In this document: one piece after another, positions 37,210-46,895 of the stretch | Layout: each line of letters starts with the position of its first letter | Numbering within the stretch: the stretch's first letter is position 1 | Source of the DNA: Eubacterium xylanophilum ATCC 35991 | GTDB lineage: Bacteria; Bacillota; Clostridia; Lachnospirales; Lachnospiraceae | Assembly (NCBI RefSeq): GCF_000518685.1 | Contig: NZ_KI912471.1 | Location: 170,287 to 234,286, forward strand | DNA length: 64,000 nt | Reading direction: 5' to 3' | Notes under the pieces: generated by a model | Told to the model about the DNA's origin: nothing | Seen by the model: only the letters and a program-made list of their open reading frames with translations | The model's database searches: none | Position numbers and translations under genes: made by a program

Positions 37210-38085
37210 TCACTTGCCTATTCTTCGCAAAATCTCTTCCAAGATAAGAAGGGAAACATCGACTCCTGTGCAGTCATACAAATTTTTGAAATGAGCATTA
37301 GAATTCACTTCGCACACAGTATAGCCTTCCTCAGCAAAGAGCAAATCAACTCCGGCAAACAAACAACCGGTTGCCTTGCATGCCGCAACTGCCAGCTTTC
37401 TTGCCTCTTCGTCCGGATCATATGCCTGCATCTTTCCCCCGGCGGTTATATTGGCTCGAAAATCATTTTCAGATATTCTAAGCATGGATGCCACAACTCT
37501 ATCACCCACGACTTGCAACCTGATATCGCGCCCCAAACTATTTGCGATAAACTCCTGGACAACAAAAGGTTTGGGAGATATCTCAGCAATTTTTTTCTCA
37601 AGACTCATTTCGTCATTTATAAGATATACCTGTTCTCCAAATGACCCTTGAGACTCCTTGACAATAAGCGGATAAGTAATTCCACTCTCTCGGACCATTT
37701 TTCCTATGGACACAATATCGTTATAACCGATATTGTCATATGTCATAGGTGCCACAATCGTCTTGGGTGTCTTGATGTGCTTATCTCTTAGACAGATAAA
37801 TGTTCTGCCCTTGTCATCACAATTCATTATGGATTCACTACAATTGTAGACTGGAATCCTCATGTTCTCAAGAGACTTGGCAAGCAACAAATCCTTATCC
37901 CAAAAAAGAACAAAATCAGGTTCATGTATATCCTGCTTCTTGCCCCAAAAAGAACGATTGTACTCCAGATTAGTATGTATTCGGAGATCTATATCAAGCT
38001 TCTTCGCAGAATTTAAAAACATCTTATGGAGCTCTCCGAATTTACCATTATTTAAGAAATGATTTACAACTAAAACACCTAACAA
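37210..38085 (-). CDS. RimK-like ATP-grasp ligase (second of a pair)
   Basis: 291 residues. The N-terminal domain is distinct from its neighbour (LGVLVVNHFLNN start). The ATP-grasp core has TYPLIVKESQGSFGEQVYL, FIANSLGRDIRLQVVG (RDIR), and AGVDLLFAEEGYTVCEVNSNAHF (metal Glu and Asn), a complete site. It is the closest gene to its partner in type, but the two are not close duplicates. Neighbours are ftsK and fhs. The substrate is unknown. Confidence 0.8.
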   Translation of the reverse strand: MLGVLVVNHFLNNGKFGELHKMFLNSAKKLDIDLRIHTNLEYNRSFWGKKQDIHEPDFVLFWDKDLLLAKSLENMRIPVYNCSESIMNCDDKGRTFICLRDKHIKTPKTIVAPMTYDNIGYNDIVSIGKMVRESGITYPLIVKESQGSFGEQVYLINDEMSLEKKIAEISPKPFVVQEFIANSLGRDIRLQVVGDRVVASMLRISENDFRANITAGGKMQAYDPDEEARKLAVAACKATGCLFAGVDLLFAEEGYTVCEVNSNAHFKNLYDCTGVDVSLLILEEILRRIGK

Positions 38086-38108
38086 AATACAACCCTTCCT
38101 TAGCTAAA

Positions 38109-40727
38109 TTATTGCTCTGTCTCTAGATAATTATCAAATTGTTCCATGGACATAAGTATTGTCCTAGGTTTAGTTCCCTCTTCCGGTCCAACCACACCGG
38201 CATCTGCCAACTGATCCATGATCCTTGCCGCACGGTTAAATCCAATTCGGAACGCACGCTGCAAAAGTCCTATACTCGCCTTGTCTTTTTCTATTATGAA
38301 TCTTGCTGCATCTACAAACAGCTCGTCATTATCATTAGCATTTGTCGCAGCACCACCTGCACCGTTTGAACTCTCCACATGGGCAGTTTCAATCTTGCTG
38401 GCGATTTCCTGATTATAGGATGCACCTCCTGCCTGCTCACGAAGAAAACTGATAACTCCATCTCGCTCTTCGTCAGAGACAAATGCTCCCTGAACTCTTA
38501 TAGGCTGTGGAAGTTCCTGTGGGGCAAAGAGCATATCACCATTTCCCAGGAGTTTTTCGGCACCTGCACCATCAATAATAGTCCTTGAATCCACTTGTGA
38601 AGATACCGAAAGTGCAATTCTCGACGGAACATTTGCCTTAATAAGACCTGTAATAACATTGACAGAAGGACGTTGCGTGGCGAGGACAAGGTGAATGCCT
38701 GCCGCTCTTGCCAGCTGAGCCAGGCGACAAACTGCATCCTCTACTTCTCCAGGGGCAACCATCATGAGATCTGCAAACTCGTCAACAATAATTACAATCT
38801 GACACATCTTCTCATATGTTTTACCATCATTAAAAGTCAATCCCTCTATCTTCTTGTTGAAGCTCTTGATATCACGAACTCCAACTTCCGCAAACTTTTC
38901 ATATCTGCTGTTCATCTCGACAACGGCCCAGTTTAGCGCAGCAGATGCCTTCTTCGGATCTGTCACTACCGGAATCATGAGATGAGGTATATCTGCATAT
39001 GCTGTAAGTTCAACCATCTTCGGATCTACCATGATGAACTTGACATCATTGGGATTCGCCTTGTAAATAATACTCATTATGAGAGTATTGATACATACGG
39101 ATTTTCCTGAACCGGTTGCACCTGCCACTAACAAGTGTGGCATCTTGGCGATGTCCGTGACAATAGTCTTTCCACCTATATCTTTACCAACGGCAAATGT
39201 AACATTGCTTTTTGCTTTTTTAAATTCGTTACTTTCCAAAAGTTCTCTTAGTGTAACTGCACTTCTCTTAGAATTTGGAACTTCAATTCCAACTGCAGCT
39301 TTTCCTGGAATCGGTGCCTCAATTCGAATGTCAGAGGCCGCTAAACTGAGTTTGATATCATCAGTCAAACTGGTGATCTTGCTAACCTTTACGCCCTCTT
39401 CAGGTACCAATTCATATCTTGTTACGCTTGGTCCGCAACTAACATCACCCATAGTGACATTTACACCAAAACTCTTAAGTGTATGCTGGAGTTTCTCTGC
39501 CGTAGCAATCAATTCCTCATCCGATGTACCATTGGCATTAGCCTTTGGACTTGAAAGCAAGTCAAGTGGTGGAAATTTGTAAGTTTTTTCCTCAGAAGCT
39601 GTAGCCGTAATCTCTTTTGCTACAGCATTTATTCCTGACTGAATCTCTTCTTTGGATGAATTTGCCGGTTTAGAAGCCTTCTTTTCCTCCGGCTTAGGTG
39701 CTACAACTTCAGGTGTTTTGGCACTTGAAGTTTTGGCACTTGAAGTTTTAACCTTTGTACTTTGAGTGTTTTCTACAACAGGTTCACTCTTATCACCAAA
39801 CTTATTCTTCAATTCCTCTTTGTATACAGGCGTGGACTCCCCGCTTCTAATAATCGAAATATTATTCTTAGGTTCTTCCGGTTTTAATCTCGGTGCCATT
39901 TCCACAGCATGCTCTCTCTTAGAGATAGCATTGTCATCATCAATCAAATTGTGAAGCACTGCTTTTTTCTTTCTTGTATTCTTGTTCTTATAATCTTCAT
40001 ATTCGATAAAATTATCATCATACTTCTCATAATCAGCATCATTTTCATAATCGTGTTCATTGATATTAATCAAAAGAGAGAAAATTTGTTTCCCGCTAAT
40101 TAGCATTATAAATAGCACTATAAGTCCAAAAATAATAACAATAGAACCAACGCGACCAAGGACCGAAGACAATAAATTAGCTAGAATACCACCAAAAAAA
40201 CCCCCGCCATTTTTACTCTCACTGCAGTATTTATAAACTTCTGCGAGATTGTATGTCTTAGTATTGGCAATCCACTGTATAAAGCCACCCACGGAAAAAA
40301 GCAAGCCCAAAAAACACATTGTCTTCTTGATTATGCGACTATTTTCAATATTCGAGAGAATAAAACCAAAAGCAATGGTGTACACAAAAGGCATAATATA
40401 TGCCAATAATCCATATAGCCCAAAGTGAAGATTGGCAATTAATTCTCCCAGACTTCCGCATAACCCAAATAAGCTGAGCAAAACTATCAGAGAAAATACA
40501 ATGACAACAAGAAATACAATTTCAAGTCTCATCGGATTCGGCTCGCTAGCTTGCACAGCACTTTTATTATTATATACTCTATTTTTACCAGTATTTTTTT
40601 TATTTTCAGTATTGTTCTTTTTATTCTTGGCCGAACTTCTTACAGCAGTTCCCTTTTGTAATTTCTTTTTACCTGCTGTAGTCGCCTTTGATTGTTGTGT
40701 TTTCTTTGTGCCACTTTTTGTTGGCAT
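38109..40727 (-). CDS. ftsK: DNA translocase FtsK/SpoIIIE
   Basis: 872 residues. A basic Lys/Asn/Ser-rich N-terminus precedes four to five membrane segments (about residues 70-215), a long linker rich in Lys, Glu and Pro, then the motor: GATGSGKSVCINTLIMS (Walker A), VIIVDEFADLMM (Walker B), and a C-terminal gamma winged helix (LLQRAFRIGFNRAARIMDQL) that reads DNA polarity. It moves chromosome DNA at the septum or into the spore. Confidence 0.96.
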   Translation of the reverse strand: MPTKSGTKKTQQSKATTAGKKKLQKGTAVRSSAKNKKNNTENKKNTGKNRVYNNKSAVQASEPNPMRLEIVFLVVIVFSLIVLLSLFGLCGSLGELIANLHFGLYGLLAYIMPFVYTIAFGFILSNIENSRIIKKTMCFLGLLFSVGGFIQWIANTKTYNLAEVYKYCSESKNGGGFFGGILANLLSSVLGRVGSIVIIFGLIVLFIMLISGKQIFSLLININEHDYENDADYEKYDDNFIEYEDYKNKNTRKKKAVLHNLIDDDNAISKREHAVEMAPRLKPEEPKNNISIIRSGESTPVYKEELKNKFGDKSEPVVENTQSTKVKTSSAKTSSAKTPEVVAPKPEEKKASKPANSSKEEIQSGINAVAKEITATASEEKTYKFPPLDLLSSPKANANGTSDEELIATAEKLQHTLKSFGVNVTMGDVSCGPSVTRYELVPEEGVKVSKITSLTDDIKLSLAASDIRIEAPIPGKAAVGIEVPNSKRSAVTLRELLESNEFKKAKSNVTFAVGKDIGGKTIVTDIAKMPHLLVAGATGSGKSVCINTLIMSIIYKANPNDVKFIMVDPKMVELTAYADIPHLMIPVVTDPKKASAALNWAVVEMNSRYEKFAEVGVRDIKSFNKKIEGLTFNDGKTYEKMCQIVIIVDEFADLMMVAPGEVEDAVCRLAQLARAAGIHLVLATQRPSVNVITGLIKANVPSRIALSVSSQVDSRTIIDGAGAEKLLGNGDMLFAPQELPQPIRVQGAFVSDEERDGVISFLREQAGGASYNQEIASKIETAHVESSNGAGGAATNANDNDELFVDAARFIIEKDKASIGLLQRAFRIGFNRAARIMDQLADAGVVGPEEGTKPRTILMSMEQFDNYLETEQ

Positions 40728-40782
40728 TATTTAACCGCCCCTTTTTACGTTAATCTTATGCAAGTCTTATAACAAGCATAAG

Positions 40783-40809
40783 GCGAGTCCTCCATCACAA
40801 AGGACTCGC
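40783..40809 (-). terminator. Hairpin downstream of pnp
   Basis: GCGAGTCC (40783-40790) pairs with GGACTCGC (40802-40809). The T-tail is weak, so it may be a partial terminator. Confidence 0.5.
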
Positions 40810-40847
40810 GCTCATAAAACGTTATAAAACGTCATTCATATCATATA

Positions 40848-42938
40848 TTACTGCTCAACATCTTTCATGCTGAATGAGATTCTTCCCTGCTTATCCTTGC
40901 CAAGGCAAACAACCTTAACCTTGTCACCAAGTGTAAGCTCATCCTCAACATGATTGATACGACGCTTGCAAATATTAGAAATGTGAACCATTCCCTCTTT
41001 GCCTGGAGCAAACTCGATAAATGCTCCAAACTCCTTGATACTTACAACAGTACCCTCAAGAATCTGTCCGCGCTCAAAATCTGAAACAATAATCTCAATA
41101 AGTCTGAGTGCCTCATCCATCATAGCTTTGTCTGTTCCACAAACTGACACTGCACCATCATCAGTGATATCAATCTTAACTCCAGTCTTCTCGATAAGAG
41201 CATTGATAGTCTTACCTCTCTGACCTACAACATCACCAATCTTTGAAGGATCAATCATAATCTGCTTGATCTTAGGTGCAAACTCATTAACCTCAGCACG
41301 TGGCTTGTCAATTGCCTTCATCATAACTTCATCGAGGATATATGTTCTTGCTTCCTTAGTTCTTGCAATAGCACCCTCAACGATTTCTCTAGTCAATCCA
41401 TGAATCTTAATATCCATCTGAATTGCTGTGATACCTTTGTGAGTTCCGGCAACCTTGAAATCCATATCTCCAAAGAAGTCCTCAAGTCCCTGGATATCTG
41501 TAAGAATCAAATAATCATCATCAGTTTCACCTGTTACAAGTCCTACTGAGATACCTGCTACTGGAGCTTTGATAGGTACACCAGCGGCCATAAGTGAAAG
41601 TGTTGATGCACAGATACTTCCCTGAGAAGTTGATCCATTGGACTCCATAATCTCAGATACAGTTCTGATTGTATATGGGAATTCCTCCTCTGAAGGGATT
41701 ACAGGTACCAATGCTCTCTCAGCCAAAGCACCGTGACCAATCTCACGACGTCCAGGTCCTCTACTTGGTCTTGTCTCACCAACAGAATATGATGGGAAAT
41801 TATAATGATGAATATATCTCTTTGATGTGATATTCTCATCAAGGCCATCAATCTTCTGTTTCTCAGACAATGGTGCAAGTGTTGTTACATTGAGCACCTG
41901 AGTTTGTCCACGCTTAAATAGTCCTGAACCATGAACTGTAGGAAGAACATCAACCTCAGCTGAAAGAGGACGAATCTGTGTAACTTCACGTCCGTCAGGT
42001 CTCTTATGATCCTTGAGAATCATCTTTCTTACAGTCTTCTTCTGGAATTTGTAGACAGCCTCATCTATCTGATCGATCCACTCTGGGTGATCTTCAGCAT
42101 ATCTCTCTTCAAGAGAATCCTTGATCTTTCGAATATTTTCTTCACGAACCTGCTTTACATCAGTAAATACAGCTTCCTCCATAGCTTCTGGAGTGATAAA
42201 GTTTACCATATCCTCCCATAAGTCTTCTGGAGTGTCGAACTTAGTATATTCGTGCTTTTCCTTACCACACTCAGCAACAATCTTGTCGAAGAACTCAATA
42301 ATAGTTCCATTAACTTCATGTGCTTTATAAATAGCCTCAATCATCTTATCTTCCGGAACTTCATTAGCTCCTGCTTCAATCATGATGACTTTATCCCTTG
42401 TTGATGCCACTGTAAGTGCAAGATCAGACACCGCTCTCTGAGCTGATGTAGGGTTAATTACAAGCTCTCCATCCACGAGACCAATCTGTGTTGCAGCTGT
42501 AGGTCCGTCAAACGGAATGTCTGAAATGCAAGTAGCAAGTGCTGAACCAAGCATAGCTGTAAGTTCTGGGCTACAATCCTGATCAACACACATAACAAGG
42601 TTTTCAAGTGTTACATCGTTGCGATAATCTTTTGGGAACAATGGTCTCATCGGACGATCAATAACACGACAAGTAAGAATTGCATTATCAGAAGGCTTTC
42701 CTTCTCTTCTTGTAAATCCTCCAGGAATCTTTCCTACTGAATACATCTTCTCATTGTACTCTACGCTAAGTGGGAAGAAATCAATTCCCTCACGTGGCTT
42801 CTCTGAAGCTGTTGCAGTTGATAATACTACTGTGTTACCGTAGTGCATAAATGCTGCACCATTCGCCTGGGCGGCCACTCTACCGATATCTACTGAGAGT
42901 GTACGTCCGCCAAGTTCCATTGAATATGTCTTGTACAT
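40848..42938 (-). CDS. pnp: Polyribonucleotide nucleotidyltransferase (PNPase)
   Basis: 3'-5' phosphorolytic exoribonuclease. About 696 residues from ATG 42938 (AAAGGAAAG upstream). Two RNase PH domains, then KH (IGDVVGQRGKTIN, IGDVVGQRG loop) and a C-terminal S1 domain (GAFIEFAPGKEGMVHIS). It is downstream of rpsO and a Nudix gene. Confidence 0.97.
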   Translation of the reverse strand: MYKTYSMELGGRTLSVDIGRVAAQANGAAFMHYGNTVVLSTATASEKPREGIDFFPLSVEYNEKMYSVGKIPGGFTRREGKPSDNAILTCRVIDRPMRPLFPKDYRNDVTLENLVMCVDQDCSPELTAMLGSALATCISDIPFDGPTAATQIGLVDGELVINPTSAQRAVSDLALTVASTRDKVIMIEAGANEVPEDKMIEAIYKAHEVNGTIIEFFDKIVAECGKEKHEYTKFDTPEDLWEDMVNFITPEAMEEAVFTDVKQVREENIRKIKDSLEERYAEDHPEWIDQIDEAVYKFQKKTVRKMILKDHKRPDGREVTQIRPLSAEVDVLPTVHGSGLFKRGQTQVLNVTTLAPLSEKQKIDGLDENITSKRYIHHYNFPSYSVGETRPSRGPGRREIGHGALAERALVPVIPSEEEFPYTIRTVSEIMESNGSTSQGSICASTLSLMAAGVPIKAPVAGISVGLVTGETDDDYLILTDIQGLEDFFGDMDFKVAGTHKGITAIQMDIKIHGLTREIVEGAIARTKEARTYILDEVMMKAIDKPRAEVNEFAPKIKQIMIDPSKIGDVVGQRGKTINALIEKTGVKIDITDDGAVSVCGTDKAMMDEALRLIEIIVSDFERGQILEGTVVSIKEFGAFIEFAPGKEGMVHISNICKRRINHVEDELTLGDKVKVVCLGKDKQGRISFSMKDVEQ

Positions 42939-42984
42939 AATTTTCTTTCCTTTCATCTTCGTCTTTCATTTTTCACCAAGTTAT

Positions 42985-43014
42985 ATTATACCACAATATA
43001 TCTTATTTTGTAAA
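42985..43014 (-). promoter_or_regulatory. Promoter of pnp
   Basis: On the minus strand, TTTACA (43009-43014) and TATAAT (42985-42990) with 18 bases between and TGG before the -10 (extended -10). It lies at the stop of the Nudix gene. Confidence 0.65.
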
Positions 43015-43017
43015 GAA

Positions 43018-43485
43018 TTAAGTGTTACTTGCATTTTTTGGATAGCTAATCTCACTATCATCCCACTCTAAACAAATATCATGGAAAATTGGGATTCTAA
43101 TAAGTCCAGCTGAAAACAGATATGCTCTATCTCGCTCCGGAATTTCATCCATTCTCTTCCAAGCAACACCAACTATACTTTGTTCATCTGGTGCAAGCTC
43201 TGGATCTATCCCCTTAGTAGCCACAGCATCCTCTGGAATTTCCACAAGAAAACTGTAAACAAAGCTTTCCAAGTCCGGCTTATGCTCTATGTTAAGTGGT
43301 CTAATAATACTACCTTCCACATTGCACTCTTCTCGCAATTCTCTGAGAGCCGCCTCTTCCGGCGTTTCACCTTCCTCTAATCCTCCGCCGGGAAGTGTGA
43401 AAAAATCTCTTCCAAAAAGCTTGTGCTCCACTAGTAGTATTTTGTCACCTCTAATCACCATGGCTTGACACCTATCTCGCTTCAT
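43018..43485 (-). CDS. Nudix hydrolase
   Basis: 155 residues from ATG 43485 (GGAGGTATCGGT upstream). The Nudix box GGLEEGETPEEAALRELREE gives the expected G-x5-E-x7-REUxEE spacing. It hydrolyses a nucleoside diphosphate linked to another moiety; the substrate cannot be told. It lies between rpsO and pnp. Confidence 0.88.
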   Translation of the reverse strand: MKRDRCQAMVIRGDKILLVEHKLFGRDFFTLPGGGLEEGETPEEAALRELREECNVEGSIIRPLNIEHKPDLESFVYSFLVEIPEDAVATKGIDPELAPDEQSIVGVAWKRMDEIPERDRAYLFSAGLIRIPIFHDICLEWDDSEISYPKNASNT

Positions 43486-43540
43486 ACCGATACCTCCATA
43501 ACCTGTAATGCTAAATATTATATGACTATTTTGCAAAAAA

Positions 43541-43577
43541 GATGATAGTAGACCTCTTAACAGGCCCAACTATCATC
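43541..43577 (-). terminator. Terminator of rpsO
   Basis: A perfect outer 9-bp stem (43541-43549 with 43569-43577) with an inner GGGCCT/AGGTCT pairing, followed on the minus strand by TTTTTTG. Confidence 0.85.
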
Positions 43578-43599
43578 TCGATTCTTTTCTTGCTTAAAA

Positions 43600-43866
43600 T
43601 TACTTTCTCAAGCCAAGTTTTGCAATAAGCTCGCGGTATCCCTCAAGATCATTCTTCTTAAGGTATGCAAGAAGGTTACGTCTCTTACCAACCATCTTAA
43701 GAAGACCACGACGTGAGTGATGATCCTTCTTATTTGATCTCAAATGCTCAGTAAGTGTGTTGATTCTCTCTGTGAGAAGTGCAACCTGTACCTCTGGTGA
43801 ACCTGTGTCTCCAGGCTTTCTACCAAACTCCTTGATAATTTCCGCTTTTCTTTCTGTTGTAGTCAT
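43600..43866 (-). CDS. rpsO: 30S ribosomal protein S15
   Basis: 88 residues from ATG 43866 (AGGAGGTAGCG upstream). Sequence [37 protein letters not shown] is typical. An open frame extends 41 codons upstream, but it covers the promoter and leader. Normal length. Confidence 0.97.
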   Translation of the reverse strand: MTTTERKAEIIKEFGRKPGDTGSPEVQVALLTERINTLTEHLRSNKKDHHSRRGLLKMVGKRRNLLAYLKKNDLEGYRELIAKLGLRK

Positions 43867-43904
43867 ATCGCTACCTCCTAAATTTTTATAAATGCCAAGT
43901 ACTA

Positions 43905-43931
43905 AGAGCAGGTCGGAGATGTCCTCGCTCT
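43905..43931 (-). other. Hairpin in the rpsO leader, possible S15 autoregulation site
   Basis: AGAGC (43905-43909 on the plus strand) pairs with GCTCT (43927-43931), with a GA/GGA-rich interior. S15 often binds its own leader. It is in the correct place but not identified by alignment. Confidence 0.4.
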
Positions 43932-43957
43932 GAGTATTGGTTTGATTAACAAAATCT

Positions 43958-43986
43958 ATGATAACACAAATAATAAATTTTGTAAA
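43958..43986 (-). promoter_or_regulatory. Promoter of rpsO
   Basis: On the minus strand, TTTACA (43981-43986) and TATCAT (43958-43963) with 17 bases between. Confidence 0.65.
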
Positions 43987-44041
43987 CAAAAAAATAATTT
44001 GTATTTGATTTTTCTGTTATTGTCTAGAAATCCTTCTAAAA

Positions 44042-45178
44042 TCAGAATTTCTTGGCTTTTACAACTTTCACCTTCTTGTTCCCTGCATTCTTCAATATTA
44101 TCTTCTTGTACTCTTTGTACTTTGATTTTGGGACAATCACCTTGATTTTGTGCGGTTCATAGGAGAAAAACAGCTTTTTTCCCCATTTTTTCACCTTTGT
44201 AGATTTTATCTTTACCGTTTTTATATTATCCATAGAGGAAAATGCTCTGAATCCTATCTCTTCTACATTTATAGGGATGGTAAGCTTTTTTATTCCACAA
44301 TGCAAAAAAGCATAGCCGTCTATTTTTTTCAGCGATTTGGGCAGACGAAGTTTTCTGAGTCTGTTATCTGAATCAACGAAGCTATCTCCTAACTCACGTA
44401 CTCCGTTTTCTAATATCAACTCTTTTAAGTCTGGAATATTTGCTAGAGACCATTTTTCAAGTTTTTTTACACTTCCTGGTATAACCAACTTTTCTATGCC
44501 TGTCATAGCAAATGCTCCGTCTTTGATTTTCTTTAGGCCATATGGCAACGTAATAATTTTTAGTTTCTGACAATTTTCAAAAGCTTGTCCTGAAATCTTC
44601 TTTATTCCCTTGGGAAGAATCACCTCTTTTACCTTAAGATAATCTATAAAGCACAAATATCCTACACTCTTTACATTTCCACTTATCACAAGTTTTGTGG
44701 CATCATATGTTTTTGTATACCGCACCCATCCTGCTGCAGCTCCTAGATCACCAACATAATCCATGTATCCGTTTCCCCACACTTTTAAAAGCTTGGTTTT
44801 TGTATTATAGCTCCACTTCATATTTTTCCAAGTTCCACCCTTTACTTTTGCTGTTACATCCGTAGATACAAGCACAAAACTAAAGCATAATACAAGTGCC
44901 ATTATCGTTATTATTCTTTTACTCCTCATAGTAGTCTCCTCCAATTGCATAATGAACTTTTTATACATATCATTTAATGTATATACTCCACCATTAATAC
45001 CACGTATATAGAATGGTTCCCATACACTGTGAGCAAATATATCCGCTACTGTGTGAGCTACCATACCGAATAAGAGTAAACTTTTGTTGGTTTTTGTAAC
45101 TTTTAATTTATTGCCTTTTTTTTGACAGAATCTTTTTCCATGAGAAACTTCCAACCTTTCCCTCTGCAAAAGCATCAT
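44042..45178 (-). CDS. Leucine-rich-repeat (BspA-like) surface protein with an odd N-terminal extension
   Basis: The frame from 45178 gives 378 residues. From residue 84 (ATG 44929, itself preceded by GGAGGAGACTACT) there is a signal peptide (MRSKRIITIMALVLCFSF) and then BspA-type LRR units with LP.GLKKI, PKSLKKIDGYAF and similar repeats, ending in a basic tail. Residues 1-83 look foreign: they include GMVAHTVADIFAHSVWEPF, which resembles the helical core of a zinc-dependent phospholipase C-like protein. The 45178 start has AGGAGG and a perfect promoter. So either 44929 or 45178 could be used. Confidence 0.65.
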   Translation of the reverse strand: MMLLQRERLEVSHGKRFCQKKGNKLKVTKTNKSLLLFGMVAHTVADIFAHSVWEPFYIRGINGGVYTLNDMYKKFIMQLEETTMRSKRIITIMALVLCFSFVLVSTDVTAKVKGGTWKNMKWSYNTKTKLLKVWGNGYMDYVGDLGAAAGWVRYTKTYDATKLVISGNVKSVGYLCFIDYLKVKEVILPKGIKKISGQAFENCQKLKIITLPYGLKKIKDGAFAMTGIEKLVIPGSVKKLEKWSLANIPDLKELILENGVRELGDSFVDSDNRLRKLRLPKSLKKIDGYAFLHCGIKKLTIPINVEEIGFRAFSSMDNIKTVKIKSTKVKKWGKKLFFSYEPHKIKVIVPKSKYKEYKKIILKNAGNKKVKVVKAKKF

Positions 45179-45219
45179 AAATTCCTCCTAATCAATACAT
45201 AATATAATTATACCTCTAG

Positions 45220-45248
45220 ATTATATCATTCCATAATATTCATGTCAA
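45220..45248 (-). promoter_or_regulatory. Consensus promoter of the LRR protein gene
   Basis: On the minus strand, TTGACA (45243-45248) and TATAAT (45220-45225) with 17 bases between, a perfect sigma-A consensus. Confidence 0.8.
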
Positions 45249-45284
45249 TTATCCACTCTATAGCGCTATGCGATTCCCAAAAAA

Positions 45285-45314
45285 GCAAAAGCCCTGGAAT
45301 ACTAGGGCTTTTGC
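45285..45314 (-). terminator. Terminator of the GntR/ABC operon
   Basis: A perfect 11-bp stem (45285-45295 with 45304-45314), followed on the minus strand by TTTTTTGGG. An ATGCGATTCC remnant of the hairpin A linker lies next to it at 45268-45277. Confidence 0.85.
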
Positions 45315-45329
45315 ATCATACATTCTATA

Positions 45330-46178
45330 TTACTCAAGATTGAGTTTTTTATCAAAGAATCTAATAGCAATTGCATTATAAATAACAGAAAGTACTACAT
45401 TAATTAACACACAGAATACGAGTACCATCATCAAAAATGTATATTGATGATTCTCAATTGCAGCATTCAGATTATTAAAGTAAGAACTGTTTGCTGTTGC
45501 TGATATTACACCGATGATAATCTGTAAAACAAGAGACACCGTAAAATTTATTACCAAGTAAGAAACTACAGTCCATGCGCCTTTATTCTTATTCATTCTC
45601 TGACCTATTGAAGAGCACATATGTATGAAACCAACATTTCCGTACTGCTGAACAATCACTGCAATTATAAACAATACGATAATCACGCAAATTTCACATC
45701 TATGGCTGATAAACTCAGGATGACTTGTAACCTTTTTGATAATCTCAAACAAATGCCCGATATTAAATCTTTGATCAAAACCAAGAGTTACCAAACCATA
45801 AATTATAAAGCAAATGCATGATGTAATAACACTCATAATGCCAAATATTCCGCCAACAATATTCTTACCAATCACCAGTGTCGATTTCTTCACTGGCAAA
45901 GTATGTGTCAAATACCCTTGACTTTTTACAGTCGACTCATAAAACTTATATCCTGCGATAAAAGATGATACTGATGGTACTACAAATAGTGCAATAAACG
46001 TTATTACTAACACTCCACCATTTACCACAGACATTACAGAAACACCATCAGTTTTAATTGCATTATTAATTGCTGAAACAATTATCGCTAATACTGTTAA
46101 TAACGCAACACCTATATAAATAGGGAAAAATATTCTGCCGAGACTCTTAAACTCGTATTTCATAATCTTACCTAACAT
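45330..46178 (-). CDS. ABC-2-type transporter permease
   Basis: 282 residues with six predicted membrane segments and no enzymatic motifs. It begins MLGKIMKYEFKSLGRIFFPIYIG. It overlaps the ATPase gene by 7 bases. It is the membrane part of a YtrA/GntR-controlled exporter, often responding to cell-wall stress or small peptides; the transported substrate is unknown. Confidence 0.82.
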   Translation of the reverse strand: MLGKIMKYEFKSLGRIFFPIYIGVALLTVLAIIVSAINNAIKTDGVSVMSVVNGGVLVITFIALFVVPSVSSFIAGYKFYESTVKSQGYLTHTLPVKKSTLVIGKNIVGGIFGIMSVITSCICFIIYGLVTLGFDQRFNIGHLFEIIKKVTSHPEFISHRCEICVIIVLFIIAVIVQQYGNVGFIHMCSSIGQRMNKNKGAWTVVSYLVINFTVSLVLQIIIGVISATANSSYFNNLNAAIENHQYTFLMMVLVFCVLINVVLSVIYNAIAIRFFDKKLNLE

Positions 46179-46870
46179 CTGAACACCTCCCTGAACATCT
46201 CGTCCACACTCATCTCATTCTCAATTCTTATCTCTTCCACAGTCTTATGAAGTACTAGTTTTCCATTCTGGATAAATAAACAATCATCCAGTATTTTCTC
46301 TATATCTCCAATAAGATGTGTTGAAATCAAAATTGCAGAATCAGGTGCATAATTATTGATAATTGTGTTCAATATGTAATCACGTGCAGCGGGGTCTACT
46401 CCTCCGATTGGCTCATCAAGTACATATAACTTTGCATCTCTACTCATCACCATTATCAACTGAACTTTTTCCTTAGTTCCCTTTGACAATGTCTTAATCT
46501 TGGCATCAACGTCTATTCTCAGGTCGTCAAGAAGTTCTATGGCTTTTCTCTCATTGAAGTCCTCATAGAAATCCTTGTAATAAGCCATAAGTTCTCTAAC
46601 CTTCATATAGTCGTCAAAATACATTCTGTCAGGAAGATATGAAACAATCTTCTTACTCTCCACTCCCGGCTCCATGCCGTCCACAAGTACTTCTCCTTCT
46701 TCAGGCTTAATAAGTGAATTAATAAGCTTGATCATTGTGGTCTTGCCGCTTCCGTTTGGTCCCAAAAGACCTACGATTGAACCCGGCTGAATCTTAAAAC
46801 TGACGTCGTCCAATGCATTCAAGTTACCATATTTTTTAGTAACATTTTTACATTCTACAATTGGTTTCAT
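46172..46870 (-). CDS. ABC transporter ATP-binding protein
   Basis: 232 residues. Walker A GPNGSGKTT near residue 38, a LSKGTKEK signature motif (variant of LSGGQ) and Walker B LYVLDEPIGGVDP. It overlaps the permease gene and follows the GntR gene by 25 bases. Confidence 0.9.
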   Translation of the reverse strand: MKPIVECKNVTKKYGNLNALDDVSFKIQPGSIVGLLGPNGSGKTTMIKLINSLIKPEEGEVLVDGMEPGVESKKIVSYLPDRMYFDDYMKVRELMAYYKDFYEDFNERKAIELLDDLRIDVDAKIKTLSKGTKEKVQLIMVMSRDAKLYVLDEPIGGVDPAARDYILNTIINNYAPDSAILISTHLIGDIEKILDDCLFIQNGKLVLHKTVEEIRIENEMSVDEMFREVFRC

Positions 46871-46895
46871 AAAAATACCTCTTTCCTTTCTAACA

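Noticed and set aside
43867..43989. N-terminal extension of S15
   Set aside because: Those codons cover the promoter and leader; the strong ribosome site is at 43866.
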